From assembly GCA_002633025.1 (NCBI GenBank), contig NMRB01000003.1, positions 967,862-1,031,861 of the forward strand: a DNA stretch of 64,000 nucleotides, read 5' to 3'. Under the pieces are notes generated by a model. The model searched no databases. It was not told the origin of the DNA and was given only the letters and a program-made list of their open reading frames with translations. Position 1 is the stretch's first letter; each line of letters starts with the position of its first letter. The position numbers and the translations under genes are program-made. This DNA comes from Notospermus geniculatus (lineage: Eukaryota > Nemertea > Pilidiophora > Heteronemertea > Lineidae). Shown here in pieces: positions 50,887-63,673 of the stretch.

Positions 50887-52805
50887 CGTACAAGTTGACT
50901 CTCTATGGGTAACTGTGCCGTAGAAAACTGTGGGTAGTGTATTTTTTGTGTCATTGGTAATAGCACTCAGTACCAACAACTTCAGAAACTTCAGAAAAGG
51001 GTGTTCACTGAGAGCCAACTTGAAACCTCATAGGAGGAGTGCCTTTTTCATTTTCTCATGACAGATCAAGGGACACAAACCACGGTGACAGAAGTCTGTT
51101 AAGTTTTCTCCAGTTCCTCCCTACCATCACGAATGCTGGAAAAGTGGGCAACTTCTACAAGTTTTTGGTCTAAAAGGAATACATTGCAAGGGTCTACCAT
51201 CTGCCAAGTCAATAATGTAATTGTATTGGGTGTAAAATAAGTTAATCCTGACAGATGGAATCATCTGCCTTCAATTTACACATTGTCAACCTTTTGTCAA
51301 GCACTAAAATTCTATTCACTATGACATGAACCACTTAACTAAGTAATTTGAGTAGTAAAGATAACTTGGAAATCATTCCTGTCAATCTAAACTTCATCCC
51401 CTTTTTATTCTTAAACTACAAGAAGGGTGACACCTTCCAGACCCTTGGCCCTTGGAGCAGGTTTCAGGCTGGGGAACAGGTGGCCCCTGTTTGTTTGGGG
51501 GATGCAGCGATCAACTCCCCAAATTCTTACAATAACCTTAATGGTCAGCCATTGTTAGTCACCAGCTAGACTGACCTATCTTAAGTGCCATGATCGCCAA
51601 TAATTTTTAGGTCAATTTCAACTGTCAATCTCGACAAAGAATTTGACAGAGGTTATAGATAAGATCTCAAAGTCATTGCTTCTGAAGTCACCAGAGTGCA
51701 TCTTACCAAATTGGCCCTCTCTGCTTCAGAAGCTGTTAGGCTGCTGAGTTTTCAAAATTCCTGCGATAAACCCTGAGGTCTTGTAGGGGTTGCTTATCAT
51801 TAGATACTAACACTGATGCCTTCTTTGACATCAGTTTTAAATTCTCACTTTATGCACCAAATGAACCATGTTTTACCCCGGCTGTATCATAGATCAATTT
51901 CGCCAAGATTGCCAGGCCTGTGTAACAGAATGCCAAACCTCAAAGATCAGGCCTACATACATGGCAGAGTTCAGGCCCTTCCTAACTGCATCCCATTCAT
52001 ATTTCACAAACAATTAGCCCACAATAATAACGAGTTTATAAATCATCCATGGAAGTCATGATACTTCATAAACACAAATTTCCCATAGTGAATTTTCAGC
52101 CCAATTGTTAATGCATAACGAATGATCTTATTTAACCTAGTAATTAATCAAATTATACTCAGATAACTTCGATTAGCCGATATTGACAATTTACTGAAAT
52201 TCTAATACGAGAGGTCCCCTGGTGGAACACACAACATCACTCCATGCCGCAGGAATTTGTTCCAATTCAGAATGATAAACTACCTGTCAACATTACAAAC
52301 AGGGAGCAAAGACTTCGCCATTAACTGACCACTTTATGTCGGCTAATGACCTGGACTCCCCCAGGTGTGACAATGACATCCCCCAGGTAATGATGTAGCC
52401 AACTCCTAAATGACCAGTTAACCTAACTTGATATGAATGATATGCGAAGGCATGCCAAGGTAGCCTATTCATAGACAGTTAATTACACCTATGGCGGTTG
52501 TAGACTTCCCGCCCATACTTGCAGGACCCTGCCCAACTTGGCGGTCAGCAACCATTATGGCATGAAATATCACCAACAGACCCCTCCTGGGTGATTTATC
52601 TTGACAGAGTCAACAAAACGTCTTCGCCCCTTGTATCCAGGACCCTCCTGTTATGGTTTTGGGACTGATGGGTTCCCCTCCCATCTGTTACCCTCAGCAG
52701 GACCCAGATGAGACTCTGCGACATTGAGGATGCGTGTGAGGCCACTTAGTTATGAATTCTTCTGCCGCAATTGCATTTATACCATCACCAGCCAATCCCT
52801 CATCT

Positions 52806-53027
52806 TTTGGTGTAGTGTGGAACGTTGGACTTGTGAATGAGAGGCTACTGGTTCGATTCCCAGTCAAGACACCACTTTGTGCCCTCAACTTTTCTGAATG
52901 GATCAAGTGATGCAATGAATGAGCAACTCCTCGGGTTCCTCAGGAAGGTTTCTTGATATATAAAGTGCCTTTGACACTGTGCAGCAGTAACAAGGTGCCA
53001 TACGAAGCCACACATTATTGTTATCAC
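52806..53027 (+). mobile_element. tRNA-derived SINE, second copy
   Basis: The head is degenerate at the A box (TGGTGTAGTGTGG) but keeps a perfect B box GGTTCGATTCC (52850-52860). It shares GGATCAAGTGATGCAATGAAT in the body and CAAGGTGCCA...CACATTATTGTTATC at the 3' end with 43132-43345. Confidence 0.8.
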
Positions 53028-53519
53028 ACAGTAATATCAATGAGAGGACCACAGGAATCAAATCCCCACCCAAAGGGACATGAGCACTGATGTTCCATCA
53101 CGATGCCACTGTGTCGACACACAAAAGCGTCAACTAAAATACATTTTTTCAAGTCTACCCCATCTTCTTTAATGGATTGATCTCAAAGAGTGATGCACTT
53201 GCCAGGCTATTGATCCAGCGACGAGGAAGACACGATATTCTTTTGATCTCAAGCCGGATACTTGAGTTTATAAAGATGTTCTATGACACGATTACAAATG
53301 TGTCAAAATGTACTTCAAGTTAACTCTTTCAATGTTGACTATCTTGCCTCGTAGTCCAGCCCTAAGACGTGTCCCTATTTTGAGGTAATCAAGGGTAATG
53401 CTTGCTCCCCATCACCGGACACAAACTTGTAAAGCAATCAGGTGACAGTGGGAGAAGCATTGAGAACACCTGATTACCTCAGGATGGGTCTCCCCTGGAA
53501 GAGGTATCAGCGTTTGGGA

Positions 53520-53587
53520 CATCCTCCCATACCAGGGCTTTGGTCAGTGAAGAGAGGCGAGGTAAAAAGCCCTGCTGTGGAAGGATG
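53520..53587 (+). repeat. HP-1 foldback element, copy D (centre deleted)
   Basis: This 68-bp copy has the arms CATCCTCCCATACCAGGGCT and GCCCTGCTGTGGAAGGATG, keeps GGCTTTGGTC and GAGGTAAAAA, and lacks most of the inner CTCCTCTTCA arm and loop. It stands immediately before a diverged tandem duplication (53588-53935). Confidence 0.82.
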
Positions 53588-53935
53588 CTGCGGGAAGCTC
53601 TGCTGCCATCTACGAATGCTTGCTCAAGTCTACTGGGTGTTCCTGCGAGACAAGGACAAGGTCTGGAACCAAGTGTTGGGAGTTATCTTCCTCTTCATTC
53701 TCCTGGCTTCTCTAGAGGCAACCCCCTGCCGAATCCTCTTGGATCCTTGGGGAAGGACCACCTCAGAGTAGGTGTCTGTGGAAGCGGTATCTGTGGGAAG
53801 CTCCAGTGCAACCTTATGCCAATAGGCGTCCCAGCCGCAGTGAGAAGTGGACAACATGTTGGGAGAGTTGCCTTTCTTCATTCTCCACATTCTTCATAAC
53901 AGGCTGGATCCTTGGGAAAGGACTAATCCTCGTTG
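53588..53935. repeat. diverged two-copy tandem duplication (about 190-200 bp)
   Basis: TGCGGGAAGCTCTGCTGCC matches TGTGGGAAGCTCCAGTGCA about 200 bp later. Likewise GTGTTGGGAGTTATCTTCCT pairs with ATGTTGGGAGAGTTGCCTTT, and TTGGATCCTTGGGGAAGGAC with CTGGATCCTTGGGAAAGGAC. It begins right at the end of hairpin copy D. Confidence 0.75.
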
Positions 53936-56900
53936 GTCACCAACTGACGACTTCAACACAAGTCCAGCTAAGAATGGTGTCACTTCTTCCTTTCAATGAG
54001 TTGTTGCTATTTTGGCACATTGTATCACTGGGCTATTCTCAAGGGCTAAGTGCACTCAATGACCGTTGTTCAAATATCGACTTCCTATGTACTAGAATAT
54101 AGACAAGGTGATAAAGAATCGCAGCCACAGATAATACAACTTATTGACTTTGCAAGATATATCATTTGACTCATTTCCGTCTTCTATAAAAGGGATTATC
54201 AACATTACAAACACCATGGCAAGGGAAGTTCAACTCAAGGTGAAATGTCAAACCTTGACACCTCTCACATGTTACTTCAACAACAAGAGATTTAGGTACC
54301 CGGGTTCAGGTAGGCCTACCGGTATTTCAAGGAACCAGCAGTGAAGTGTGTGAGCTGCTGAGGAAACAGGGGTGTCACAAGAGCAGTCACAGCAACATGA
54401 TGGCAGATAACTGCCAAGTGGCAGAGCATGCTGTGGCTTTCATCCTGAGATTATCAGTGGTTTGTAGCACATTTGCTCCTGATGCCACCGTACTACATTG
54501 GGCCCTACTGTGGTGGCATGGGGAATGACAGAAACCACCAATTACATGTACCTCAGGATGTAGTGGGGCTTAGATGTGTAAGACGGACATATGGAGAGAG
54601 CAAAATTTCAGAAGTTGTACAATTGGTTGAGAATGGGTGTCTGCCATTGAATTTCTTCTGACCAAACAAATGGGTCAATTCCAGGTAATGCCAAAAGCCA
54701 AGCCAATAAATCAGCTGGGCAGAGAAAAGAACCATGATATTCCAGTGACCAGAAGTGTGTCGTTCTAAAATAACCCCATGAAATGATAATTATCATGTCT
54801 CATTTATCAAAACTTGGATGGGTTAAATAGTATTGATACTGTCACTGGCTGGAAAAATGCCCGGTGCAGTCATAGTTCTTCTTTATAGTACAAGGGGCAA
54901 ATAGGTGCATTTTCACTGTGGCAAAAATACAACACAACATTCATTATTTAGTCACATTGATTTTGTTAAACACAGAGTGAGCTGTAAATGGTTAGGTGAT
55001 AGTTATTCTGTCATGTTGAAATAAATGAACATGACACCATCGACAAGTGGTTTTACGGTTCAGGAATGAAATGTTCACGATTATTTTGAGGCACTTTTTG
55101 GCGTGACATAAGTTTTAGAGCGTTAGGTGCCAACCTGATGCCACGAATAGACTTGCGAGTTCAGATCTTTACCAGTTTGTGATTACCGGTACATCAGCAA
55201 ATCTTGTATTCCTCAACCACGTCAACCCCCCACCCCAGATGATACGAGGAAACCACTGGAATTCCATTCCAAGGATGTTCCCCGTTGATGGACTTTGACT
55301 TGCAGCTCTAGGACACCTGTTTTGACTAAGTCATACCAACCATCGAAGCAGTGAGAACCTGTGATGCCGGAATGCACCATATCCAATCAAATATTAAAGC
55401 AAGAAAGTGGAATACTCGGGACGCATGTGACCATGTCTGCCGTATTCCCACCCAATCCATTTGCTCTGCTCCACAGCTATTTGGTAACCACTCCTGTGGA
55501 TGAACCTTAGCCATCAGGTTCCTGAAGAACTGAGTTAGTCATGACTGCGTGTTTACCATTGCCCCGAATCTAAATATGTCTAAAACATGTACACCCGAGA
55601 TGGTTCATCATAAATTCAGCAGCCACCTGCTCAAGGGTCCCTAGTTTCTCACAACGGTTGCGTAGACTTATGTCTCTTGAAGACACTTAAGAATCACGGA
55701 ATGCAAATGCTTCACTCCTGGAGAAATATTCACCAATATCTGATGCACATGCACTCTGTTCAGGCATGAGATACCTTGGGTGCAATATGGTCAATAAAAA
55801 GCAAAAAAACATGAATTTGTACCTGAAATTTGACCCAAAATAACTCATTTCAATAAATAATAGAAGAGTCACTCAGACAGAATTGGGACTTCAGCAACCA
55901 CTATATTTTTTTGCTATTCACAACAGTACTTTTAATTGTCATTCAATTTGGGGACTCAAATCTCTGTGGCACTTGACAAATGGACCATTTTGATGCTAAA
56001 TGATAAACTGCTGCTACTGGCCTAGGAGTAGGTAGGTTACTCATGGCGATCATGCCTTCTCTTTTGCTGCTCCAAAGCTATGGGTTCACCAGCTTCCAAG
56101 TTCCATCAGAGCAAGGGGCAGCATCTTCATCTTCTGGAGGAGCCTCAAAACCTTCCTTTCATTGCCACACACAATGTAGGCCCTATTATGTATTTTTTAT
56201 CAGTCTATTGGTGCATATTGGCATTTAAAACACTTTCATTCATTTTCATTCTCATGCTATAATGATGAATGTTCAGTTCACCTCCTATAGACTGACTCTG
56301 CGAAGTGGACTTCAAGTTGGCACGCCTTGGGGAATCATGAGTTAATCTGGGAGCAAAAAACACTCAATGGTTTCATATAATTGCTGAATGTGAAACTAAC
56401 TATGTAGTTAACCAAATCAAACGATTTCATTATCCCAAACCATATCAAGCAAAAAAGATTACATATCATGTCAAACAGACCATCCAAATCAGAACCGACA
56501 GTATCAATATGCCGTAATGATGACATTGACTTCATTTATACTGGATTCATTTCCCCTTCAGTTCCATTAATAAAATCTGTCAACAAGTGCTTGATAAAAC
56601 AACATAGTAAATGAGGGTTTATCATTGAGTAATTAATAGATGAACCATTGTCTGGACATTTATTTTCACCTTTTTATCTTATTTCATCACCCAGTATTAA
56701 TTCATTTTAGACAACCTTTTGGCAAAGAACAATACAGCAAATCCAAGGAAACATGAGAATCTTGTAACATTTTCTGTTCTAATTTTGTAGTGGCCTCTGA
56801 TGATTGGACATACTTATAAGTTTAAGATACTATCAAAGTTTATGAACTAATTGGAACATAGTTGTCAGATCCATCAGCCTCTAATGAGCCAGGTATCTCA

Positions 56901-57188
56901 TTAATATCTTTTCGAAATTGAAACTTTCTAATAGCCTTTTGCCAGGAGCAAACTGAAATATTTCATGAATAAACACTGAAATCCCTAGCGGACACTTAGG
57001 ACACCAAGGAGGACATCTCTCTATTGAAGTGCCACTGTATGCATTAGGTTTTCCATCACATGGTGGCCAACATAACCTTTGACCTTCAGGAACCTCGCTT
57101 ACAGGTTCAGAGACAGGTTCCACAATTCAGCCAAAGAGCTCGATACCATACTTGATTGGCAGGGAAAAGAAGAAGAAATGTTTCTTAC

Positions 57189-57544
57189 CTTGCGAAGAAT
57201 GAAGCAGCAGCAGATGGATGTGACATTGGACTATGTGGACTATGAGGACTATGCACTGGACTATGTTGATGAGGTGAAAAATGTCCCGAATTATGAGGAT
57301 ATCCATGACCGAATTGAACAGGCGCCTGGCCGCCACCCTGCATTGGATAAGGCTGCATTGGTAGCGGTGAATTTGGCCGACCGTTGTGAAACTGTCCGCT
57401 TTGAATTTGATGCTGGAAGTGCAATACTGGGTTGTGATGACCTGGAGGTAGGGTCATCCGAAGTGGTGAATGCATATTGTTGCCATCTCGACCGTTCATA
57501 TCTTGATGCTGATGATGTTGCGGAGGAGGTGGGCTTGACAGCAT
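57189..57544 (-). CDS. KIF26: KIF26-family atypical kinesin, His/Pro-rich pre-motor exon
   Basis: This is an internal coding exon read from 57544 down to 57189. It is preceded on the minus strand by a pyrimidine-rich tract ending TTTTTCGTTGCAG and followed by the donor CGCAAG|GTAAGA. It starts in phase 0 and gives 118 codons plus two bases. The product is low-complexity and rich in His, Pro, Gln and Ser, with runs such as PPPPQHHQHQ and a repeated HSP motif, then ends in SAAASFFA plus a split Arg codon. The next exon (13020-12858) completes the Arg with one G and continues AAQKLA then KKKK. From memory of the family, the string Phe-Phe-Ala-Arg-Ala-Ala-Gln-Lys-Leu followed by a Lys cluster marks vertebrate KIF26A/B just before the motor domain. 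These kinesins bind microtubules without normal ATPase activity and act in cell adhesion, migration and Wnt5a/ROR or GDNF/RET signalling. The antisense strand is also open here for 203 codons, but it lacks matching splice sites. Exon confidence is high; family naming rests on the short motif. Confidence 0.78.
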
Positions 57545-58247
57545 CTGCAACGAAAAAGTTGAAATGTACAATGAAATGGGTGGAATATAGTAATATATGC
57601 AATATAAAATATGTCTTGAATTTTCCCCAATCTCTCTTCTTTTCTTTTTGTTCCCATCAAATGGAAAAGGTAGACCCTGTAAAAAAATAAAGCAACAGAA
57701 CCAGATTCTGGCTGCCATAGATTGAAGATATACAAATGGTAAGTCTTCATGGACAAAATCTGCACTTAAATCGCTCTTTTGACCTGATATGAAAACTGGC
57801 AAAAAATGACAAGCAGAAATGTCAAAGACAACACCTAAACTGCACTTGGTTGGTAGTACAAACACATAATCAAACACATAATTATTGGAAGATTTTCAAA
57901 ACACTGATCATATATACTATTTCACATTGAAAAGTAGCATCAGAAATAGCGCATGCTACTTAGCCCCGAGGCGAGAAACATGCATTTGACATGTACGCAT
58001 CAATACTACTCTATGCGTAAACTATTGATGCTACATTAATATGATAGTAAAATCATTATTTTATGCACAATATTGCATTTCATACTCAAGTGACTTTGGC
58101 ACTGCAGTATAGGAAATCTGTAAACATGTGTACTGACATTAAATGGATGAAATTTCCAGCAGTTTGAACTTGGAAATGCGGTCATCGTTTCACGCCTCTT
58201 ACTTCATCGACAAATTGGGTGCATTTTTTAAAACTTTTTTACCACAG

Positions 58248-58482
58248 GCTGCTTGAGGCCATGTTTATATCTACAGTATTTTGCCCTCCAACTGGTAGTG
58301 GAACCAAGCATCTCGCAACATGTACTGAAAGCAAGTCGCACGATACAGGGCCACGTGCAATCGAAGCACCGACGCAACCCCATGGTGACACCTATGAGTC
58401 ATTCCCCACTCAATCATATCGCGGATATGCTGTCGGAACATGCGCCAGAAAAGCCACAAATTTTGTTTATAATAGGAAGTAG
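58248..58482 (+). CDS. possible terminal exon in a CpG-richer patch
   Basis: The acceptor AAAACTTTTTTACCACAG is strong. The following 235 bp are open in two plus frames and CpG-richer than their surroundings (stops at 58482 and 58489). One frame ends with an acidic/Pro segment (MLSEHAPEKPQILFIIGSSK). No family is recognised and the correct frame is not decidable, so it could equally be an old transposon piece. Confidence 0.2.
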
Positions 58483-58987
58483 CAAGTAGCTCACTGCTTT
58501 GCATCAAAACAGCACCAGAAAGATTTAATTGCATTGAGATGACCATCAAATTGTTTTGTTTTGATCAGTCAATTTGGCTTTATGTTTGGCGCATGTTTAA
58601 TGAAGTTATGATGGCCACTTCATGGATTGACCTATTCATCACTGTGTTAACCATAAATGATCGATTGAGAGAGTTCGGAAAAGTGATTGCATTCACCTTT
58701 GTTTTTACCTAATAACTTGAATGTTATTACAAGTCAGCGCATGCCGATTATAAACACAGTAATTCACACTCAAAATCATTCATTTTCATTACATAACTGT
58801 GGAAAATGTATGTCCATTCATTCGTTGTGGATTACTCATTATGTTATTAAACTCATGATGTTATAGAAGCAATTTCCTCTGCGTGTTTAACTGACTTTCA
58901 TTATATTCGACTAATCAACCTTTCAATCCAATTTATAATTTACAATGCAAAGTCTCCTATGGCCTTGTACATTTCTCAACATTCTAA

Positions 58988-59074
58988 AGGGTGTTCCAAA
59001 TATCATGTAATAACTCCTATTTTCAGTTCAGCAGCTCGCCCCACTGATTTTTTAGATATTTTTTGGTACACCCT
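58988..59074. mobile_element. 87-bp miniature inverted-repeat element
   Basis: AGGGTGTTCCAAATAT at the left matches the reverse complement of ATATTTTTTGGTACACCCT at the right, giving termini AGGGTGT[T/A]CCAAA. Such termini are common on small DNA-transposon remnants (family knowledge). It has no coding capacity. Confidence 0.7.
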
Positions 59075-62000
59075 GTCAATTTCGAATCAGAATTTGTTGT
59101 ACTCAAACTATGGATAGCCATGGGATGAAGTCAATATTTCAATCAAACAACTGACTGTCTATCAGTAAGGCTCATTTCACATAAATGTTTTCTACATTTC
59201 AGACAAAATCTACATGAAATGTACACTTGATGACAGGCCAACGTATCCTGAAATCAACTTGAGAAGGTCAGACAAGTCGAAGCTGTCAAACCCAAGATAA
59301 AGACACAGATGAGACAAATTCAATAAGACTTGATCTCTATTGAAAACGTCAGACAGAGGAAATCTCTTTATCCAACCTGGATTGTCCGAATCAATCGACA
59401 CTGCAATCTTTTGGAGTAGCTAAACAAGGTTCTAGGGTTTTTGTCCAGATTAGAAAGTATCAATGGTAATCTCTAAGGACTGGGTCCAAGGACCTGAGCT
59501 TCACAGCTCAATCTCCAATGACAGGATGTTGTGATACTACTTGTCTGATGTGCAGGAATGTAAATCTCTGTCGTGGAGAATGTCAAAATGCCAGCTGACT
59601 CATCTTGGTTTTCTCACTCGGACCAGAATTGATTTCAGAAGGAGAAGACTTCAGCATGTAGTCCTACACCCACTGATATGTACACCTCCTTTAGACAAAC
59701 TGTGGGTGAAATAGACAGAATGCTTTGGCCTCATTATATATACAGCTATTAGTCAAGAGATTTCAAAGAACCTTCCCGACAACAATGTCTCAATCGGGCA
59801 TTCAGCTCCCTTGACCATTTCAGACGATTATTTCAAGATCCCTGCCGGATCCTGCTATCACGGAGATATAGAATGGCTGTTTGTATTAACCAATGAATAG
59901 AAATGATTGTCATTATCGGTGAAACTCTACCGGCCGGAAATGAAACTCGGCACTTTTTCTCGATGGACACAATCTCGAGACGAGATGTGCTTGTGGTGCG
60001 CATATTGGCTCTGTAACCTTCGTCGTGATCCTTAACTGTGAAGTCGGCAAGTTGTAGGGCCAAACATGTTATCGGATTAGGGAGTGTTCCAGGTTTAGAC
60101 CAAGCATGATGGATTTTTCTGAGATGATGATGATGTCATCTGCCGGAGCTTCTTATTCCTTGCTTTCCAAGTTTGACCGCTAACTGACCAGTCACAGCCA
60201 TCCCAATCTGAAACACCTCATCATCATACAGGACAGGATGATGGCCAAGACGAATAACTTACTTAGAATTCATGACATTACCAACATCATGGCCACCATT
60301 AAGATATAGACACATCTGAAATATTCATGACAGTGGCCATCATCGGGAGCTGTCTGCCACCCTGTGAGGGAGTGCTAACTGCGGCTGAATGTAAAGTCAT
60401 AAGACCTGGGGTATTTGTATCATTCAAAGGGATCCATGTGACACCTTTGAACCCAAGAATTACGAATAAATCTCCATCATTTTGCACCTTTTTGCAGTTA
60501 GTGATTTACAGTTGGGATGCGATGGGAAATCCAAACACCTATGAATGTGGTTGCTACATTTTATTGCTTGCGGAAGGAAAGGGGTGCATATCAAAGCGAT
60601 TATTTCACAAGGGAATTTCAATCTTTTTGAACTACCAATCAGGTTTGGCAGGAAATTTGTCAGCAAGAACTCAGCAGCTGCATGGATTTCACTGCCGTAA
60701 GCAAGTAGGCCTACTCGGTGTCAGTGTTGGCCAAGTTCATCAGTTCCAGGTATGTGGACTACTCTGCAATGAACAAGAGTTTGGATGAAATCATTCAGAA
60801 TGCTTTCTGTGACTGTCTGTATCTTGGCTGACAGTTGTAGTCAATACCATCCAAGGCAGCTGGCCTTTAGGTTCTCAGGATACTGAGACAACAAGGTATC
60901 AAGCAAGGGTTAAAGAGCTTGTCCAAATTTTAGCCCATCAGATAGACACTGCTTTATCACTTGCCTATAAGTTTAAGCGCAATTGCCAATGGGCTTATCA
61001 TGGTCTTAAGCATTGGAAGGACAGCTTTATCTTCCTGACGATCTCCTCCCCATTAAATGCAATCATCGCCATAAGCCTTCTCGCCCTCTACGCTGATGGC
61101 TGACAAGACAGTGGTAATAGCCGGCCAGGCAGAGATGACTGCTTCTGATTTGACTTTAGTGCTGCTTAAGTTGGGTTTGGGACGTCAAGGGCTGCTTTAC
61201 GGGTATCAGATGGTGGTACCTCTACAGATACTGCTGTTGACCAAGGAAGATCATTGATGTACACAGCCACATCTCAAAAGCCATTGAAATTTCATTTAAA
61301 GGGACTTATCCCTGGCAAACTCCCACTGCATCACAATACATGTTGCATAGTGTGTCATTGTCCATAATTCCCCAATTCACACTTTTCATAGTGCAATAGT
61401 TATTGCATCAATTCTGCAACAATAATGCAGCATGGCAGAGCTGCTGAAGGTCAAATTGTTGGAACACCACATATGCCACGATACCATAAAATGCTTTTAG
61501 TACATGGCAATATTTTTATTTCATGACCATGGACTTTTCACATCTCACTATCATTGAGAGAAAAAGAGATAAATTATGCACTTTAGGTCGCTTGTTCTGC
61601 TCACTTTATTGGAGAATGTGGAAGTAATTTCAAAGTTTTTATGTTTAGCAGAGGAAAAAGTGGTACATGTGTTCAAATTAAATGCTTTGCATTACTCTTG
61701 TCTCTCTAACTCATCCAGACCACATTCATGTAGACCTATTGGATGGGTCAGGTACCGTCATGTGCTTGATGTGAAGTACCATCCCAGGGCCATACGCCCA
61801 CAAACATGACAAATGTATTGATCCCAATGCTCCATTCACCATCTACTAGTACCTCTTGATATTGTAATACATCGGGTTGGCCGGTGAAAATACTTGTGAA
61901 ACACACCAAAAGTTACATGAGAATACGTACCCTTCTTCTTCTTACTCTGTGTACTTTCATTTTATCCTCTTACCATTTGTTACCATTACAAATGCAGTGA

Positions 62001-62961
62001 TGAAGGTGTTGAATGAAAAGTTATCCAAAATTGTAAATGAATAAGTTATCCAAGATCGTGTTTTTGATAGAGAACAGATATCCTCCCTAGGGAGCAAGGA
62101 GACGTCATGTTGCTGGTTCACTTGTCCAAAAATCATATCCCTCGTCACATTTTTCACATTTTAACTGCTTCAAAACCCGACTTCAAACAGTCTACAGAGA
62201 ACCTGTCTATAAATATCTCAACGCTTTTGTTCAGCTTGCTCACGCATTCATTGTCTCGTGCATTATCGACCTGTGTGCGATATTAATTATATTTTACACC
62301 ATGAAGTGATCAAATCGATACGTTAGGCCTTATAGTTATTGGCAACTGAAGCTTGTGATTGCTGGAGGACTGTCAATATGGTAAGTCAGTGTCTCTATGC
62401 ATGTCCTGTAATCCACGGAGGCAGATGCAGTGGCTGACGAGTGCTATTTATTGTTTTGGCCATCAGAGGCAAGGTTTCAGGTAAATGCAAATCCATATTT
62501 GATTGCAGCGAATGACCAGAGGACAACAGAGTCAACCCATATATATCTCCGCCTTCTGTTCGTACATGAATCAGTTCCTGGATCATGTTCGAGCGATACC
62601 ATTGCAACCCTGACCCATACCATCACTCTTTCAGGAAATGTCGTGAAACATGCCCTAACAGGTCTCATCAACAGAAAGCAAGTATAAAAGCATAAAATAT
62701 GGTATCTACATGTACATATATCTGTTTCCCTAAACACAGTAGTCAGCTCCTACCATTTGAAATAGCCTTGGTATTTAGGGAATGGCAATCAAAAATGCAC
62801 ACCAAAAGTAATAAAATATTGACCCAGGTCATTAAAATAGTCTTTATTTATTCATGGATGATTTATTGGGGTGAAAAATGTGGGTGAACTGGTGTCATCG
62901 TGGGTTTTGAGCCGGATATGTCAGGTATGGCTGACCAATTTGGGGACTTGTCCTGCATATT

Positions 62962-63245
62962 CACTATGACAGTGACTGCTAGTCCTCAGCATCTACTGAG
63001 AGAGTGCTGCTACTCCTGAGCATCCACTGACAGTGACTGCTACACCTGAGCATCCACTGACATCGACTGCTACTCCTGAGCATCCAATGACAGTGACTGC
63101 TACTCCTGAGAATCCACTGACAGTGACTGCTACTCCTAAGCATTCACTGACAGTGACTGCTACTCCTGAGCATCCACTGACAGAGTGACTGCTAGTCCTG
63201 CGAATTCAAAGACAGTGTGACTGCTGCTAGTCTTGAGCATTCAGG
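62962..63245. repeat. 30-bp minisatellite (about 9 units)
   Basis: CTGACAGTGACTGCTACTCC followed by TGAGCATCCA is repeated in tandem, with point variants and some units with small indels at the 5' and 3' edges. Confidence 0.93.
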
Positions 63246-63673
63246 AGCCACCATTCAGATAGTGGTGCGATCACACAGCGGACATAGAGAGACATCACAG
63301 CATAACTCACCACAACCGACTCAAGTCTTTTTTGACACATTATACACTAATGAATATGGAAATGATTAACGGCATCACCCATTTTGTATAATTAGACTCG
63401 GCAAATGTCCTTTTAGCTCGAGGAGAAGTTCCGAGTGTGACCACATCCTGTCTAGCCCTCCACAGAACAGGATCATAATTGTTCATACATTCCGACCATT
63501 ACGCTATTACAATCGTGTCAAAATTCCCTGTTGGACATTGAAGATTTATCGATATACACTGAGGTCAACTTGTCTAAAGGATTGTTACATATTGTTGCAC
63601 TTGACTTGTTCCTCATTCAGTGTTCTAGGGGTCAGTGAAGTTTCATTTTGTTTAAAAGTTGAATTCTTTTCAG

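Larger units (their letters stand above)
13021..57188 (-). other. 44-kb KIF26 intron
   Basis: This intron is defined by the donor at 57188-57187 and the acceptor at 13022-13021 on the minus strand. It holds the repeats, SINEs, inverted-repeat elements, duplicated block and weak nested-exon candidates listed separately. The long stretches 13764-15877, 16118-17017, 20032-24218, 31976-34848, 35153-37658, 39742-42345, 44949-46207, 46594-48407, 49378-50783 and 53936-57188 otherwise show nothing I can support as a gene or named element. That it is one intron rests on the KIF26 assignment of the flanking exons. Confidence 0.65.

Noticed and set aside
57079-57690. 203-codon plus-strand open frame, the longest on that strand
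   Set aside because: It is antisense to the KIF26 His/Pro-rich exon and stays open because that exon avoids certain codons. The minus strand has matching acceptor and donor, the plus strand does not.
57930-58035. Foldback around GTAGCATCA and TGATGCTAC
   Set aside because: Only about 9-10 bases pair cleanly and the rest is poorly matched.
60327-60788. 153-codon plus-strand frame
   Set aside because: Its length is near the chance limit for this composition. No splice sites, motif or conservation evidence.
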